Below are positions 45,001 through 52,251 of a DNA stretch of 64,000 nt, in pieces. The notes under the pieces are model-generated. The model searched no databases. It was given only the letters and a program-made list of their open reading frames with translations, and was not told the origin of the DNA. The stretch comes from Rhodosalinus sediminis (GTDB taxonomy: Bacteria; Pseudomonadota; Alphaproteobacteria; Rhodobacterales; Rhodobacteraceae). A program made the position numbers and the translations under genes. Within the stretch, counting starts at the first letter, position 1. Each line of letters starts with the position of its first letter. The DNA lies in assembly GCF_003385555.1 (NCBI RefSeq), contig NZ_QOHR01000014.1:1-64000 (forward strand). The letters run 5' to 3'.

Positions 45001-45050
45001 CGGCGGGAGCGGTCGAGGAGCCGCCCCCCCGTGGCGAGACGTGTGCTCAT
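42033..45050 (-). CDS. soxA: Sarcosine oxidase alpha subunit
   Basis: 1005-residue large subunit that binds NAD+ and tetrahydrofolate and takes the methylene group from sarcosine oxidised at the beta subunit. In order: a ferredoxin-like N-terminal domain (GHPGDTLASALMGAG and RSFKYHRPRGP), a dinucleotide-binding domain (VLIVGGGTAGLAAARAAGRA, near residue 175), and a C-terminal GcvT-like folate domain (residues ~600-990; TLGKILVKGPDAPRFMDML, FSGELSYEIAVP, KGFIMIGDETDGTVIPQDLG). Full family length. A 73-bp gap containing a dispersed element separates it from soxD. Confidence 0.95.
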   Translation of the reverse strand: MSTRLATGGRLLDRSRRVSFTFDGKRLSGHPGDTLASALMGAGQLLMGRSFKYHRPRGPVASGAEEPNALVNLRDGDRHEPNQRATTTEVFEGLTATSQNHWPSLDFDVGQVNAALARFLPAGFYYKTFIHPRPLWKHLYEPVIRRSAGLGKAPDPETRDPDRYEHLYAFVDVLIVGGGTAGLAAARAAGRAGARVLLIEQTPHWGGRAPVDGGEIDGQPADDWVAATVAELEAMENVTLRARTMGAGVYDHGYVLAYERAGDHLAAPAGPRHRLWRIRAERIVTATGALERPLAFAGNDVPGVMLASAVRDYVVNWAVSPGDRTVVVTNNDDAYRTALCLKAAGLDVPAVIDARPEGGGRLMDEARAAGIRVETGRGVAKVKGGKRVEAVYTCPQVGEGATVQEIKCDAVAVSGGWSPVVHLWSHTGGKLVWDAAEAFFRPDPDRAPLGDDGAANVIAAGAANGALGPGEILADAHAAGARAAEETGHAPKSDAAPSGDARDEAPLAPVWLMPQGASVKLRQKAWLDFQNDVKVSDVELAAREGYESVEHAKRYTTLGMATDQGKLSNINGLAVLAQALGEEIPQVGTTTFRPPYTPISMGAIAGPATGATFQPVRRTPMHDWHAAHGADWEPVGQWRRPYTYRREGESRADAVNREVKNAREALGMLDASTLGKILVKGPDAPRFMDMLYTNMMSTLKPGRCRYGLMCSENGFLMDDGVVARLDEETFLCHTTTGGADHVHAHMEEWLQTEWWDWKVWTLNVTEQWGQIAVVGPNARKVLEKLGGLDVSKEALSFMGWTEGTLAGFSVRVFRISFSGELSYEIAVPANHARALWEAIFEAGQEFGVMPYGTECLHVLRAEKGFIMIGDETDGTVIPQDLGLDWAISKKKDDYIGKRAQQRSHMADPERWKLVGLETLDGSVLPEAAYATAPGTNANGQRNTQGRVTSTYHSATLGRGIAMGLVHRGPERMGEVLEFPKVDGTVVKAKIVAPVFYDREGTKQDV

Positions 45051-45079
45051 TCCGGCGAACCTTTGCGCGGATTGCGAGG

Positions 45080-45118
45080 GCGGGAGCCTCCGGCGGGGAT
45101 ATTTGGACCAAGAAGAAG
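45080..45118 (+). repeat. Dispersed intergenic element, copy E, antisense within the sox operon
   Basis: GCCTCCGGCGGGGATATTTG then GACCAAGAAGAAG. It matches the conserved tail of copies A-D, while the hairpins are reduced to GCCTCCGGC. It lies between soxD and soxA but in the opposite orientation to that operon. Confidence 0.6.
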
Positions 45119-45123
45119 ACGCA

Positions 45124-45453
45124 TCAGGAGAGCCCCCGCCACGCCCAGCCGGGCCGCTTCGCGGTGATGGCGGCGCGGATATGCGCGGGCGGCTCGGTCG
45201 TCTGCGCCGGGTAGGTGCCGAAGACCTCGAGCGTCACGGTGCAGCGCGCGGCGTGGAACCACTTGCCGCAGCCCATCGCGTGGCGCCAGCGCTCGAAATG
45301 CACGCCGCGCGGGTTCTCGCGCTCGAAGAGATAGGCGTGGAAGGCGTCGTCGTTGCCCTCGGGGCCGACGCGGGCGAGATGCGCCTCGCCGCCGGGGGCG
45401 AGCTCGGTCTCCTCGGCGGCGACGCCGCAGTAGGGGCAGGTCAGTCGGAGCAT
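45124..45453 (-). CDS. soxD: Sarcosine oxidase delta subunit
   Basis: 109-residue zinc-binding small subunit. Family features are the N-terminal CPYCG, FHAYLFERENPRGVHFERW, and HAMGCGKWFHAARCTVTLEV, which supplies further Cys/His ligands. The ATG at 45453 has GGGAGGATC just upstream. It sits between soxB and soxA, separated from soxB by a twin palindrome and from soxA by a dispersed element, both candidates for adjusting subunit stoichiometry. Confidence 0.92.
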   Translation of the reverse strand: MLRLTCPYCGVAAEETELAPGGEAHLARVGPEGNDDAFHAYLFERENPRGVHFERWRHAMGCGKWFHAARCTVTLEVFGTYPAQTTEPPAHIRAAITAKRPGWAWRGLS

Positions 45454-45476
45454 GGTGATCCTCCCGAAGCCAGGGG

Positions 45477-45522
45477 CCAAGGATTTTCGAAAATCCTTGG
45501 CAAAATTCTTCGAAGAATTTTG
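45477..45522. repeat. Two abutting perfect palindromes between soxB and soxD
   Basis: A 24-bp palindrome with half-site CCAAGGATTTTC (45477-45500) is directly followed by a 22-bp palindrome with half-site CAAAATTCTTC (45501-45522). Both are AT-rich and perfect. In the soxB-soxD transcript they would fold into two hairpins, suggesting partial termination, RNA stabilisation or processing. Confidence 0.85.
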
Positions 45523-45538
45523 CGCGGGGCGGCGGGCA

Positions 45539-46786
45539 TCAGTGCGCCACCCCCGCCGCGACGCTCTCGTCGATGAAGCGGCCCTCGCGGAAGCGGTCCA
45601 GCGAAAAGGCAGCGGCGAGCGGCCCGGGCTCGCCCTTCGCCATGGTCTCGGCCATCGCCCAGCCGGAGCCCGGGATCGCCTTGAAGCCGCCCGTCCCCCA
45701 GCCGCAGTTGATGAAACAGCCCTCGAGCGGCGTCTTCGAGATGATCGGCGAGCGGTCGCCGGTCATGTCCACGATGCCGCCCCACCAGCGCAGCATCTTG
45801 AGCCGCGAGAGCATCGGGAAGGTCTCCACCAGCGCGCGCACCGTCTCCTCCACGTGGTGGAAGCTGCCGCGCTGGGTGTAGTTGTTGAACCCGTCCGCGC
45901 CGCCGCCGATCACCATTTCGCCCTTGTCGGACTGGCTCAGGTAGCCGTGCACGGTGTTGGCCATCACGACGACGTCCATCGCGGGCTTGATCGGCTCGCT
46001 CACCAGCGCCTGCAGCGCCACGCTCTCGATCGGCAGGCGGAAGCCCGCCATCTCGGCCAGCCGCCCGGAGTGGCCCGCCACCACGATGCCGAGCTTGTCG
46101 CAGTCGATCGGCCCGCGGGTCGTGTCCACGCCGGCGACGCGCCCGCCCTCGCGGCGGATGCCGGTCACCTCGCATTTCTGTATGACGTGCATGCCCATCT
46201 CGGAGCAGGCGCGCGCGTAGCCCCAGGCGACCGCGTCGTGGCGCGCGGTGCCCGCCCGCGGCTGCCAGAGCGCGCCGAGCACCGGGTAGCGCGGCCCCTC
46301 GAGGCGGATGATCGGACAGAGCGCCTTGACGCGCTCGGGGCCGATGAACTCCGTGTCCACGCCCTGCAGCGCGTTGGCCTGCGCGGTACGGCGGTAGCCG
46401 CGCACCTCGTGTTCGGTCTGCGCGAGCATCATGACGCCGCGCGGGCTGTACATGATGTTGTAGTTGAGCTCCTGCGAGAGCGTCTCGTAGAGGCTGCGCG
46501 CCTTCTCGTAGATCGCCGCCGACGGGTCCTGCAGGTAGTTTGAGCGGATGATCGTCGTGTTGCGCCCGGTGTTGCCGCCGCCGAGCCAGCCCTTCTCGAG
46601 GATCGCGACGTTGCGGATGCCGTGGTTGCGCCCGAGGTAATAGGCGGTGGCGAGGCCGTGTCCCCCCGCGCCGACGATGATCGCGTCGTAGCGCCGCCGC
46701 GGCTCCGGATTGCCCCAGGCGCGGCCCCAGCCGGTGTGGTCGCGCAGGGCCTCGCGGGCGATGGCGAAGGCGGAATAGCGTTTCAT
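45539..46786 (-). CDS. soxB: Sarcosine oxidase beta subunit
   Basis: 415-residue catalytic flavoprotein of the heterotetramer, carrying FAD and covalently bound FMN; it oxidises the N-methyl group of sarcosine. The FAD-binding motif is DAIIVGAGGHGLATAYYLG, followed by GGGNTGRNTTIIRSNYL and, near the end, GCFINCGWGTGGFKAIPGSG, all typical of SoxB. The ATG at 46786 (MKRYSAFAIAREALR) has AAAGAGG upstream and gives the family length; the longer frame to 46885 has no similarity. It is the first gene of the operon. Confidence 0.95.
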   Translation of the reverse strand: MKRYSAFAIAREALRDHTGWGRAWGNPEPRRRYDAIIVGAGGHGLATAYYLGRNHGIRNVAILEKGWLGGGNTGRNTTIIRSNYLQDPSAAIYEKARSLYETLSQELNYNIMYSPRGVMMLAQTEHEVRGYRRTAQANALQGVDTEFIGPERVKALCPIIRLEGPRYPVLGALWQPRAGTARHDAVAWGYARACSEMGMHVIQKCEVTGIRREGGRVAGVDTTRGPIDCDKLGIVVAGHSGRLAEMAGFRLPIESVALQALVSEPIKPAMDVVVMANTVHGYLSQSDKGEMVIGGGADGFNNYTQRGSFHHVEETVRALVETFPMLSRLKMLRWWGGIVDMTGDRSPIISKTPLEGCFINCGWGTGGFKAIPGSGWAMAETMAKGEPGPLAAAFSLDRFREGRFIDESVAAGVAH

Positions 46787-46850
46787 GCGGCCTCTTTCCG
46801 GCACGGCTGTCGATGCCCTCTTGTGGACCGGGGCGCGGGCGCGCGCCCCG

Positions 46851-46883
46851 TCCCGAAACGTCGCATTCGGGATCGGTTGCGAC
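46851..46883. promoter_or_regulatory. Overlapping inverted repeats upstream of soxB
   Basis: TCCCGAA-N8-TTCGGGA (46851-46872) interlocks with GTCGCA-N12-TGCGAC (46860-46883), located 65-97 bp upstream of soxB and 85-117 bp upstream of the divergent ccmI gene. The interlocked dyads could be alternative operators or two half-overlapping sites for a sarcosine/betaine-responsive regulator. Confidence 0.45.
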
Positions 46884-46967
46884 ATGACGCGCGGCGGCGC
46901 GATTGGGGGTTTCGCCGGGGCCTCGGGGCGCTTAAGTCACTCCCGGGCGAGGGTGGCAGGAGGGCCC

Positions 46968-48212
46968 ATGCTGTTCTGGATTATGGTTGTCGCGCTGTCG
47001 GTCGCGGTGGCGCTTCTTCTCGGCCTCGCGGCGCTGCGCGCGCGCGGGCAGGCGCAGGAGGCGGCCGACTACGATCTCAAGGTCTATCGCGACCAGCTGA
47101 AAGAGGTCGAACGCGACCTCGCGCGCGGCGTCATCTCCGAGGAGGACGCGGAGCGGCTGCGCACGGAGATCTCGCGGCGCATCCTCGCGGCCGACGCCGC
47201 CGCCAAGGCCGCCGCGCGCGGCGAGACGGTGCAGCCCCGCGGGACGGGCCCGCTGCTCGCCGTGGTGGTGGCGCTCGGCGTCGTGGGCGGGGGCACATGG
47301 CTCTACATGGACCTCGGCGCGCCGGGCTATCCCGACCAGCCGCTCGCGCAGCGCATCGCCGCCGCCGAGGAGCGCCGGCAGACCCGGCCGAGCCAGGCCG
47401 AGGCGGAAGCCGACGTGCCCGCGCAGCCCCCCGCCGAGACGCCCGAGGACTACGCCGAGCTCATGGACCGCCTGCGCGCGGTCCTCGAGGAGCGGCCCGA
47501 CGACGTGCGCGGCCACATGCTGCTCGCCCGGAACGAGGCGGCGCTCGGCAATTTCACCGAGGCCTACGCCGCGCAGGAGCGCGTGCTGGAGCTGCGCGGC
47601 GATGGGGCGACGGCGCAGGACTACGCCGATTACGCCGAGATGCTGGTGCTGGCCGCCGGCGGCTACGTCTCGCCCGAGGCCGAGGCCGCGCTCGCCGCGG
47701 CGCTCGAGCGCGACCCGCGCAACGGGGTCGCGCGCTACTACCTCGGCGTCATGTTCCGCCAGATCGGCCGGCCCGACCGCGCCTTCACCACCTGGGACCG
47801 CCTCCTGCGCGAAAGCCGGCCCGAGGCGCCCTGGGTCGCGGCGCTGCGCCAGCAGCTGCCCGAGCTCGCCGCGCGCGCCGGGCGCACGGACTACCAGCTC
47901 CCCGAGATGGCCGCTCCGGCCGCGCCCGCGGCCCCCGGCCCCACGGCAGAGCAGATGGCCGAGGCCGAGAACATGACCGAGGAGCAGCGCACCGCGATGG
48001 TCCGCGGCATGGTCGACAGCCTCGCCCAGCGCCTCGCGCAGGACGGCGGGAACGCGGCGGAATGGGCGCGGCTCATCAACGCGCTCGGCGTCCTCGGCGA
48101 GACGGAGCGCGCGAGCGCGATCCGCGACGAGGCGCTCTCGAAGTTCGCCGGGGACGAGACCGCCCTCGCCCGCATCCGCGAGGCCGCCGAACGCGCCGGG
48201 ATCGGCGGGTGA
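46968..48212 (+). CDS. ccmI: c-type cytochrome biogenesis protein CcmI
   Basis: 414-residue apocytochrome c chaperone of the cytochrome c maturation system I. The N-terminal part has two membrane helices (WIMVVALSVAVALLLGLAAL and PLLAVVVALGVVGGGTWLYM) separated by a cytoplasmic loop with the family motif YRDQLKEVERDLARGVIS. The C-terminal ~300 residues are periplasmic TPR repeats (HMLLARNEAALGNFTEAYAA, ARYYLGVMFRQIGRPDRA). AGGAGGG precedes the ATG. The other ccm genes are elsewhere. It overlaps ruvX by GTGA. Confidence 0.92.
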   Translation: MLFWIMVVALSVAVALLLGLAALRARGQAQEAADYDLKVYRDQLKEVERDLARGVISEEDAERLRTEISRRILAADAAAKAAARGETVQPRGTGPLLAVVVALGVVGGGTWLYMDLGAPGYPDQPLAQRIAAAEERRQTRPSQAEAEADVPAQPPAETPEDYAELMDRLRAVLEERPDDVRGHMLLARNEAALGNFTEAYAAQERVLELRGDGATAQDYADYAEMLVLAAGGYVSPEAEAALAAALERDPRNGVARYYLGVMFRQIGRPDRAFTTWDRLLRESRPEAPWVAALRQQLPELAARAGRTDYQLPEMAAPAAPAAPGPTAEQMAEAENMTEEQRTAMVRGMVDSLAQRLAQDGGNAAEWARLINALGVLGETERASAIRDEALSKFAGDETALARIREAAERAGIGG

Positions 48213-48700
48213 TCTTCGCCGAAATCGAGGCGTTCGCGGCCGCCCTGCCCCGCACCGGCGCGGTCGCGGGGCTCGACCTTGGCACGAAGACCATCGGCGT
48301 CGCGGTCTCGGACGGGCTGCGCGCGATCGCCACGCCGCTCGTCACGATCCGGCGGACGAAGTTCACCGCCGACGCGGCGGAGCTCGACCGGCTCCTCGCG
48401 GGACGCGAGATCGCAGGGCTGATCCTCGGGCTGCCGCGCAACATGGACGGCTCCGAGGGCCCGCGCGCGCAGTCGACGCGCGCCTTCGCCCGCAACCTCG
48501 ACGCGCGCGCGCCACGGCCGCTCGCCTTCTGGGACGAGCGGCTTTCGACCGTGGCGGCGGAGCGCGCGCTCCTCGAGGCGGATACGACGCGAAAACGTCG
48601 CGGAGAGGTGATCGACCACGTCGCCGCGTCCTATATCCTGCAAGGCGCGCTCGACCGGATGGGCCGGATCGGGGCGCGGGCCGACGACGACTACGACTGA
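48209..48700 (+). CDS. ruvX: Holliday-junction resolvase-like protein RuvX (YqgF)
   Basis: 163-residue RNase H-fold nuclease implicated in 16S rRNA 5'-end processing and related to Holliday junction resolvases. The catalytic Asp motif LDLGTKTIGVAVSD is present, then LILGLPRNMDGSEGPRAQ, WDERLSTVAAERAL and the final DHVAASYILQGAL. GTG start overlapping the ccmI stop, so the two are coupled; downstream is the small DUF1289 gene after 15 bp. Confidence 0.93.
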   Translation: MIFAEIEAFAAALPRTGAVAGLDLGTKTIGVAVSDGLRAIATPLVTIRRTKFTADAAELDRLLAGREIAGLILGLPRNMDGSEGPRAQSTRAFARNLDARAPRPLAFWDERLSTVAAERALLEADTTRKRRGEVIDHVAASYILQGALDRMGRIGARADDDYD

Positions 48701-48715
48701 GGCGAGGCGAGGCGC

Positions 48716-48955
48716 ATGGCGGACGACGTCTGGAAACGCGACGAGGTGGAGAGCCCCTGCGTGCAGATCTGCGTGATCCACCCGGAGACGCGCCTCTGCA
48801 CGGGCTGCCTGCGCACGATCGACGAGATCACCGCCTGGTCGAAGATGTCGCCCGAGGCGCGGCGCGCGGTCATGGCGGCCCTGCCCGAGCGCGCGCCGCA
48901 ACTGCGCCAGCGCCGCGGCGGGCGCGCCCGCACCCGCGCCCGGCGGGAGGGATAG
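48716..48955 (+). CDS. DUF1289 small cysteine-rich protein
   Basis: 79-residue DUF1289 protein with the family core SPCVQICVIHPETRLCTGC followed by LRTIDEITAWSKM. The four cysteines suggest binding of a metal or FeS cluster; function unknown. The Arg-rich C-terminus may bind nucleic acid. It is 15 bp after ruvX and probably in the same transcript. Confidence 0.88.
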   Translation: MADDVWKRDEVESPCVQICVIHPETRLCTGCLRTIDEITAWSKMSPEARRAVMAALPERAPQLRQRRGGRARTRARREG

Positions 48956-48978
48956 CGCGCGCCGCGCGCCGTGGGCGG

Positions 48979-49023
48979 CACGGCGCTTGCAAGCGCCGTG
49001 CAAGGGCCTTCGCAAGGCCCTTG
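48979..49023. terminator. Two abutting palindromes between convergent genes
   Basis: A perfect 22-bp palindrome with half-site CACGGCGCTTG (48979-49000) is directly followed by a hairpin with 10-bp arms CAAGGGCCTT / AAGGCCCTTG around CGC (49001-49023). It is located between the convergent DUF1289 and PhyH-like genes, so likely acts as a bidirectional terminator. The architecture equals the twin palindrome at 45477. Confidence 0.6.
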
Positions 49024-49031
49024 GCCGCGCC

Positions 49032-49823
49032 TCACGGCGCGGCGAGCCAGCCGCCGGGTTCGGCGCAGAGCGGGCGGAAGTAGGCGATGCAGCGGCCCTC
49101 CGGCGCGGCCGCGGCCCCCGCGCCCCAGGGCGCGACGCCGTGCAGGGCGCGCCTGTGGACGAGCACCGCCTCGCCCGGCCGGGCCGGCAGGGGCACGCGG
49201 CGGCAGGTCTCGAAGGCCCTCCGCCGCGCGGCGTGATAGGCCTCGGTCACGTCCACGTCGCCCCAGTCCTCCGGCGCGATACCGGCGAAGGCCTCCGCGA
49301 AGGCCGCGCGCATGATGGCGTGGCTGCCCTCCCAGACGACGAGCGGCGCGGCCTTGGCATCGGCCTCGCTCAGCGGCAGACCGAGGATCCAGCGGTGCGG
49401 CTCGCGCAGGTGGCGCCGCCGCGCCGGCCCCTCGGGCAGGAGGCCGTCGACATGCGCCGCATCCCGCCTGGCGCGATAGCGCAGGGCGGCCGCGCTCTCG
49501 CCCGCGCGGGGCTTCGGGTAGCCCGGGAAGACCGTCGAGAGCTGCGCGCGATGGAGCGGCGGCAACGGCCCCTCCAGCGCCGCGACCGCCGCGCGGAGCC
49601 CCTCGGGCAGCGCGGGGCCGCCCGCCACCCGGCCCTCGGCGTCGTTGGCGAGCGCGTCCACGCCGACGAACCACGTCCCCTCGCAGTCGAGCCAGCGCGC
49701 GCTCAGCGCCGGATCGGCCAGCGCCGCGCGCGCCGCCGGCCGCGCCGCCTCCGCCCAGGCCGCGAGAGCCGGGTCGAACGGCAGCCGCGCCCAGCCGCGC
49801 GCGGCGTAATCCGCCCTCACCAT
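49032..49823 (-). CDS. PhyH-like Fe(II)/2-oxoglutarate dioxygenase
   Basis: 263-residue protein of the phytanoyl-CoA dioxygenase superfamily. The HxD part of the iron triad is in DAAHVDGLLPEG, the distal His in VLVHRRALHGVAPW, and a 2-oxoglutarate-binding Arg in the following GRCIAYFRP. These residues in the expected order suggest an active oxygenase; the substrate is unknown. The ATG at 49823 overlaps the upstream tauE gene by 7 bp (a GTG at 49820 would overlap by GTGA). Confidence 0.8.
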   Translation of the reverse strand: MVRADYAARGWARLPFDPALAAWAEAARPAARAALADPALSARWLDCEGTWFVGVDALANDAEGRVAGGPALPEGLRAAVAALEGPLPPLHRAQLSTVFPGYPKPRAGESAAALRYRARRDAAHVDGLLPEGPARRRHLREPHRWILGLPLSEADAKAAPLVVWEGSHAIMRAAFAEAFAGIAPEDWGDVDVTEAYHAARRRAFETCRRVPLPARPGEAVLVHRRALHGVAPWGAGAAAAPEGRCIAYFRPLCAEPGGWLAAP

Positions 49824-50641
49824 CCGAGCGCCTTGCGCAGCATGTTGCCCGCCACCAGAAGCAGGAAGACCGCGAAGACGCGGCGCAGGGGCGTCGGGTT
49901 CATCGCATGCGCGATCCGCACGCCGAGCGGCGCGGTCAGGAGCGTCATGGCGATCACCACCGCGAAGGCCGGCAGATTCACCGCCCCGATGGTGAAGGGC
50001 GGCCGGTGCGCGGGATCGATGCTCAGCAGGAGAAAGCCCGCCACCCCGGGCACCGCGATCAGCATGCCGAAGCCCGCCGCCGTCGCCACCGCCCGGTGGA
50101 CGGCGACCCCGTGCAGCGTCATAAGCGGTACGCCGAAGCTGCCGCCGCCGATGCCCATCAGCACCGAGAGAAAGCCCACCCCCGGCGCGTAGACCGCCCG
50201 GCGCACGCCGCGCGGCATCTCCGGCGCGAGGCGCCAGTGCGGCTTGCCGAGGCCGAGGTAGAGCCCGATCGCCACGCCGAGCCCGCCGAAGAGCCCCTGC
50301 AGCACGGAAGAGCGCAGCGCCGCCGCGAGCAGCACGCCGAGGACCGCGCCCATCGCGATCCCCGGCGCCCAGCCCTTCAGGATGTCCCAGTCCACCGCGC
50401 CCTTGCGGTTGTGGCTCATCACCGAGCGCGCCGAGGTCACGACGATGGTGGCGAGCGAGGTCGCGAGGCAGATCTGCATGAGCTGCGGTCCGTCGTAGCC
50501 CAGCGTCTGAAAGGCATAGAAGAACGACGGCACCAGCACGATGCCGCCCCCGACGCCGAGAAGCCCCGCGAGCACGCCCGCCGCCGCGCCGATGACCAGA
50601 AGAAGGGCGAACATCTGAGCGAGCAGGACGGGATCGGGCAT
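49817..50641 (-). CDS. TauE/SafE-family sulfite or organic-acid exporter
   Basis: 274-residue membrane protein with eight or so helices. The first TauE/SafE signature is LLVIGAAAGVLAGLLGVGGG and the repeat signature in the second half is LSVLMGIGGGSFGVPLMTLH. Members export sulfite, sulfoacetate or related anions. The ATG at 50641 has GGAGG upstream; the longer frame to 50701 adds a non-homologous leader. It forms an operon with the PhyH-like gene. Confidence 0.87.
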   Translation of the reverse strand: MPDPVLLAQMFALLLVIGAAAGVLAGLLGVGGGIVLVPSFFYAFQTLGYDGPQLMQICLATSLATIVVTSARSVMSHNRKGAVDWDILKGWAPGIAMGAVLGVLLAAALRSSVLQGLFGGLGVAIGLYLGLGKPHWRLAPEMPRGVRRAVYAPGVGFLSVLMGIGGGSFGVPLMTLHGVAVHRAVATAAGFGMLIAVPGVAGFLLLSIDPAHRPPFTIGAVNLPAFAVVIAMTLLTAPLGVRIAHAMNPTPLRRVFAVFLLLVAGNMLRKALGW

Positions 50642-51039
50642 GGGGCCTCCGCAGGGTGGTGTGCGTCGGCGCCAGATAGACAGGGTTTCGCCGCCGGTCA
50701 CAATGGGGGCGGAGCGGCCCCGTCGCCGCCTGCACTTTGAGAGAGGGCGTCCGCGCCGGCGCCTCCTGCCGCGCGCCCGGCGCGGTGGCGCGCCTCGACG
50801 CCTCGAGACCCGCGGCAGACCACGCAGTCACGCGCCCGGGCGGCCGGCGATCCGGCGTAATCGCGCAGGCCCGGCGTCGGCGCGCCGCGCCTTTTCCGTC
50901 CCATCGGGATGCGGCACGACATCACCTCGGTGCGCGTCACGCCGGTGAACCGCTGATGCGGCTCCCCGTGACGTGATCCCCCGGCGGGGATGCAGCGCAA
51001 GCCCGCGCCGCGCACCACCGGCCCGCCCATCCGCACCGC
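50642..51039. other. 398-bp region without a recognised gene
   Basis: Lies between the tauE start and the dusA stop. Open frames here are GC-driven and lack similarity or ribosome-binding sites. It should hold the promoter of tauE and any terminator of dusA, but no convincing hairpin or promoter was seen. Confidence 0.5.
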
Positions 51040-52059
51040 TCAGGCGCGGACCGCCTCCTCCTCCGCCTCCGCGGGCGCGACGGCGGCGAGCGCGGCCTCC
51101 ACGAGCTCCGGCCCGGCCTCGGGCCGCGTCGCCCCGTCGGAGAGGATCTGGCGCCAGCGCCGCGCGCCGGGACGGCCGGCGAAGAGGCCCAGCATGTGCC
51201 GCGTCACCTGATGCAGCCGCCCGCCGGCGGCGAGGTGATCCTCGATAAAGGGCAGCATGGCGCGCACGGCCTCTTCCCGTGTGGGCGCGTGACCCTCGCC
51301 CCAGAGCCGCGCGTCGGCCGGCCCGAGGATGTCGAAGGGCCGGTGATAGGCCGCGCGCCCCACCATCACGCCGTCGAAGCCCTCGCGCAGGAAGGCCTCG
51401 ACCTCGTCGAGCGACTGCACGCCGCCGTTGATCGAGAGCCGCAGGTCCGGAAAGGCCGCCCGCATGTCGCGCACGAGATCGTAGTCGAGCGGCGGCACGT
51501 CGCGGTTCTCCTTCGGGCTGAGGCCCTGCAGCCAGGCCTTGCGCGCATGGACGATCACATGCGCCGCCCCCGCCGCCTGCATCCGCGCGAGGAAATCGGG
51601 CAGCACCGCCTCGGGCGCCTGATCGTCCACCCCGATACGGCACTTGACGGTCACCGGCACGTCGACGGCCGCGCGCATCGCCGCCACGCAGTCGGCCACC
51701 AGATCGGGCGAGCGCATGAGCACCGCGCCGAAGCAGCCCGATTTCACCCGGTCCGAGGGGCAGCCGACGTTGAGGTCGATCTCGTCGAAGCCGGCCCCGG
51801 CGCCCATGCGCGCGGCCTCGGCCAGCTCCCGCGGGTCCGAACCGCCGAGCTGCAGCGCCACCGGATGCTCGCAGGGGTCATGGCGCAAGAGATGCGTCGC
51901 CCCCCCGCGCACCAGCGCCGGCGCGGTCACCATCTCGGTGTAAAGAAGCGCCCGGCGCGACAGCGCGCGGTGAAAGACGCGGCAGGCGCTGTCCGTCCAA
52001 TCCATCATCGGCGCGACCGAGAGGCGTGACGCCTCCCGAAGCGTTGACTTTGCTTGCAT
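51040..52059 (-). CDS. dusA: tRNA-dihydrouridine synthase A
   Basis: 339-residue FMN enzyme reducing uridine 20/20a of tRNA. The family opening SVAPMMDWTDSACRVFHR is present, then EIDLNVGCPSDRVKSGCFGA with the catalytic Cys, VKCRIGVDD, HARKAWLQGLSPKENR and SINGGVQSLDE. The ATG at 52059 has GGAGG upstream. It is a single gene, preceded by two palindromes at 52083 and 52145 that may control it. Confidence 0.95.
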   Translation of the reverse strand: MQAKSTLREASRLSVAPMMDWTDSACRVFHRALSRRALLYTEMVTAPALVRGGATHLLRHDPCEHPVALQLGGSDPRELAEAARMGAGAGFDEIDLNVGCPSDRVKSGCFGAVLMRSPDLVADCVAAMRAAVDVPVTVKCRIGVDDQAPEAVLPDFLARMQAAGAAHVIVHARKAWLQGLSPKENRDVPPLDYDLVRDMRAAFPDLRLSINGGVQSLDEVEAFLREGFDGVMVGRAAYHRPFDILGPADARLWGEGHAPTREEAVRAMLPFIEDHLAAGGRLHQVTRHMLGLFAGRPGARRWRQILSDGATRPEAGPELVEAALAAVAPAEAEEEAVRA

Positions 52060-52082
52060 TCTTCCAGCCTCCGCCTGCGCGA

Positions 52083-52167
52083 GTGCTACGCGTGTAGCAC
52101 CGATTGCAGCCAATTTCCCCCGGTTTTTTCAGGTTCCCCGCGTCGCGGTGCTACGGCGTAGCACCGC
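52083..52167. promoter_or_regulatory. Pair of GTGCTAC-type palindromes upstream of dusA
   Basis: Site 1 (52083-52100) is GTGCTAC-GCGT-GTAGCAC. Site 2 (52145-52167) has half-sites GCGGTGCTACG / CGTAGCACCGC around one G. They share GTGCTAC..GTAGCAC, are about 64 bp apart centre to centre, and lie 24 and 86 bp upstream of dusA. Between them is an AT-richer stretch (CAATTTCCCCCGGTTTTTTC). They look like binding sites for one dimeric regulator. Confidence 0.7.
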
Positions 52168-52251
52168 CCGGGCCGCTCCCGATCCGACCGCCCGCGCCGG
52201 CAACGACGCAGCTCTCGGCCCCGCCGCGCCCCGCCCCGCGGCGAAACCCCC

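Noticed and set aside
51960-52059. Phage or island integration at the 5' end of dusA
   Set aside because: dusA is a known integration site, but no integrase or duplicated dusA segment was seen and the gene is intact.
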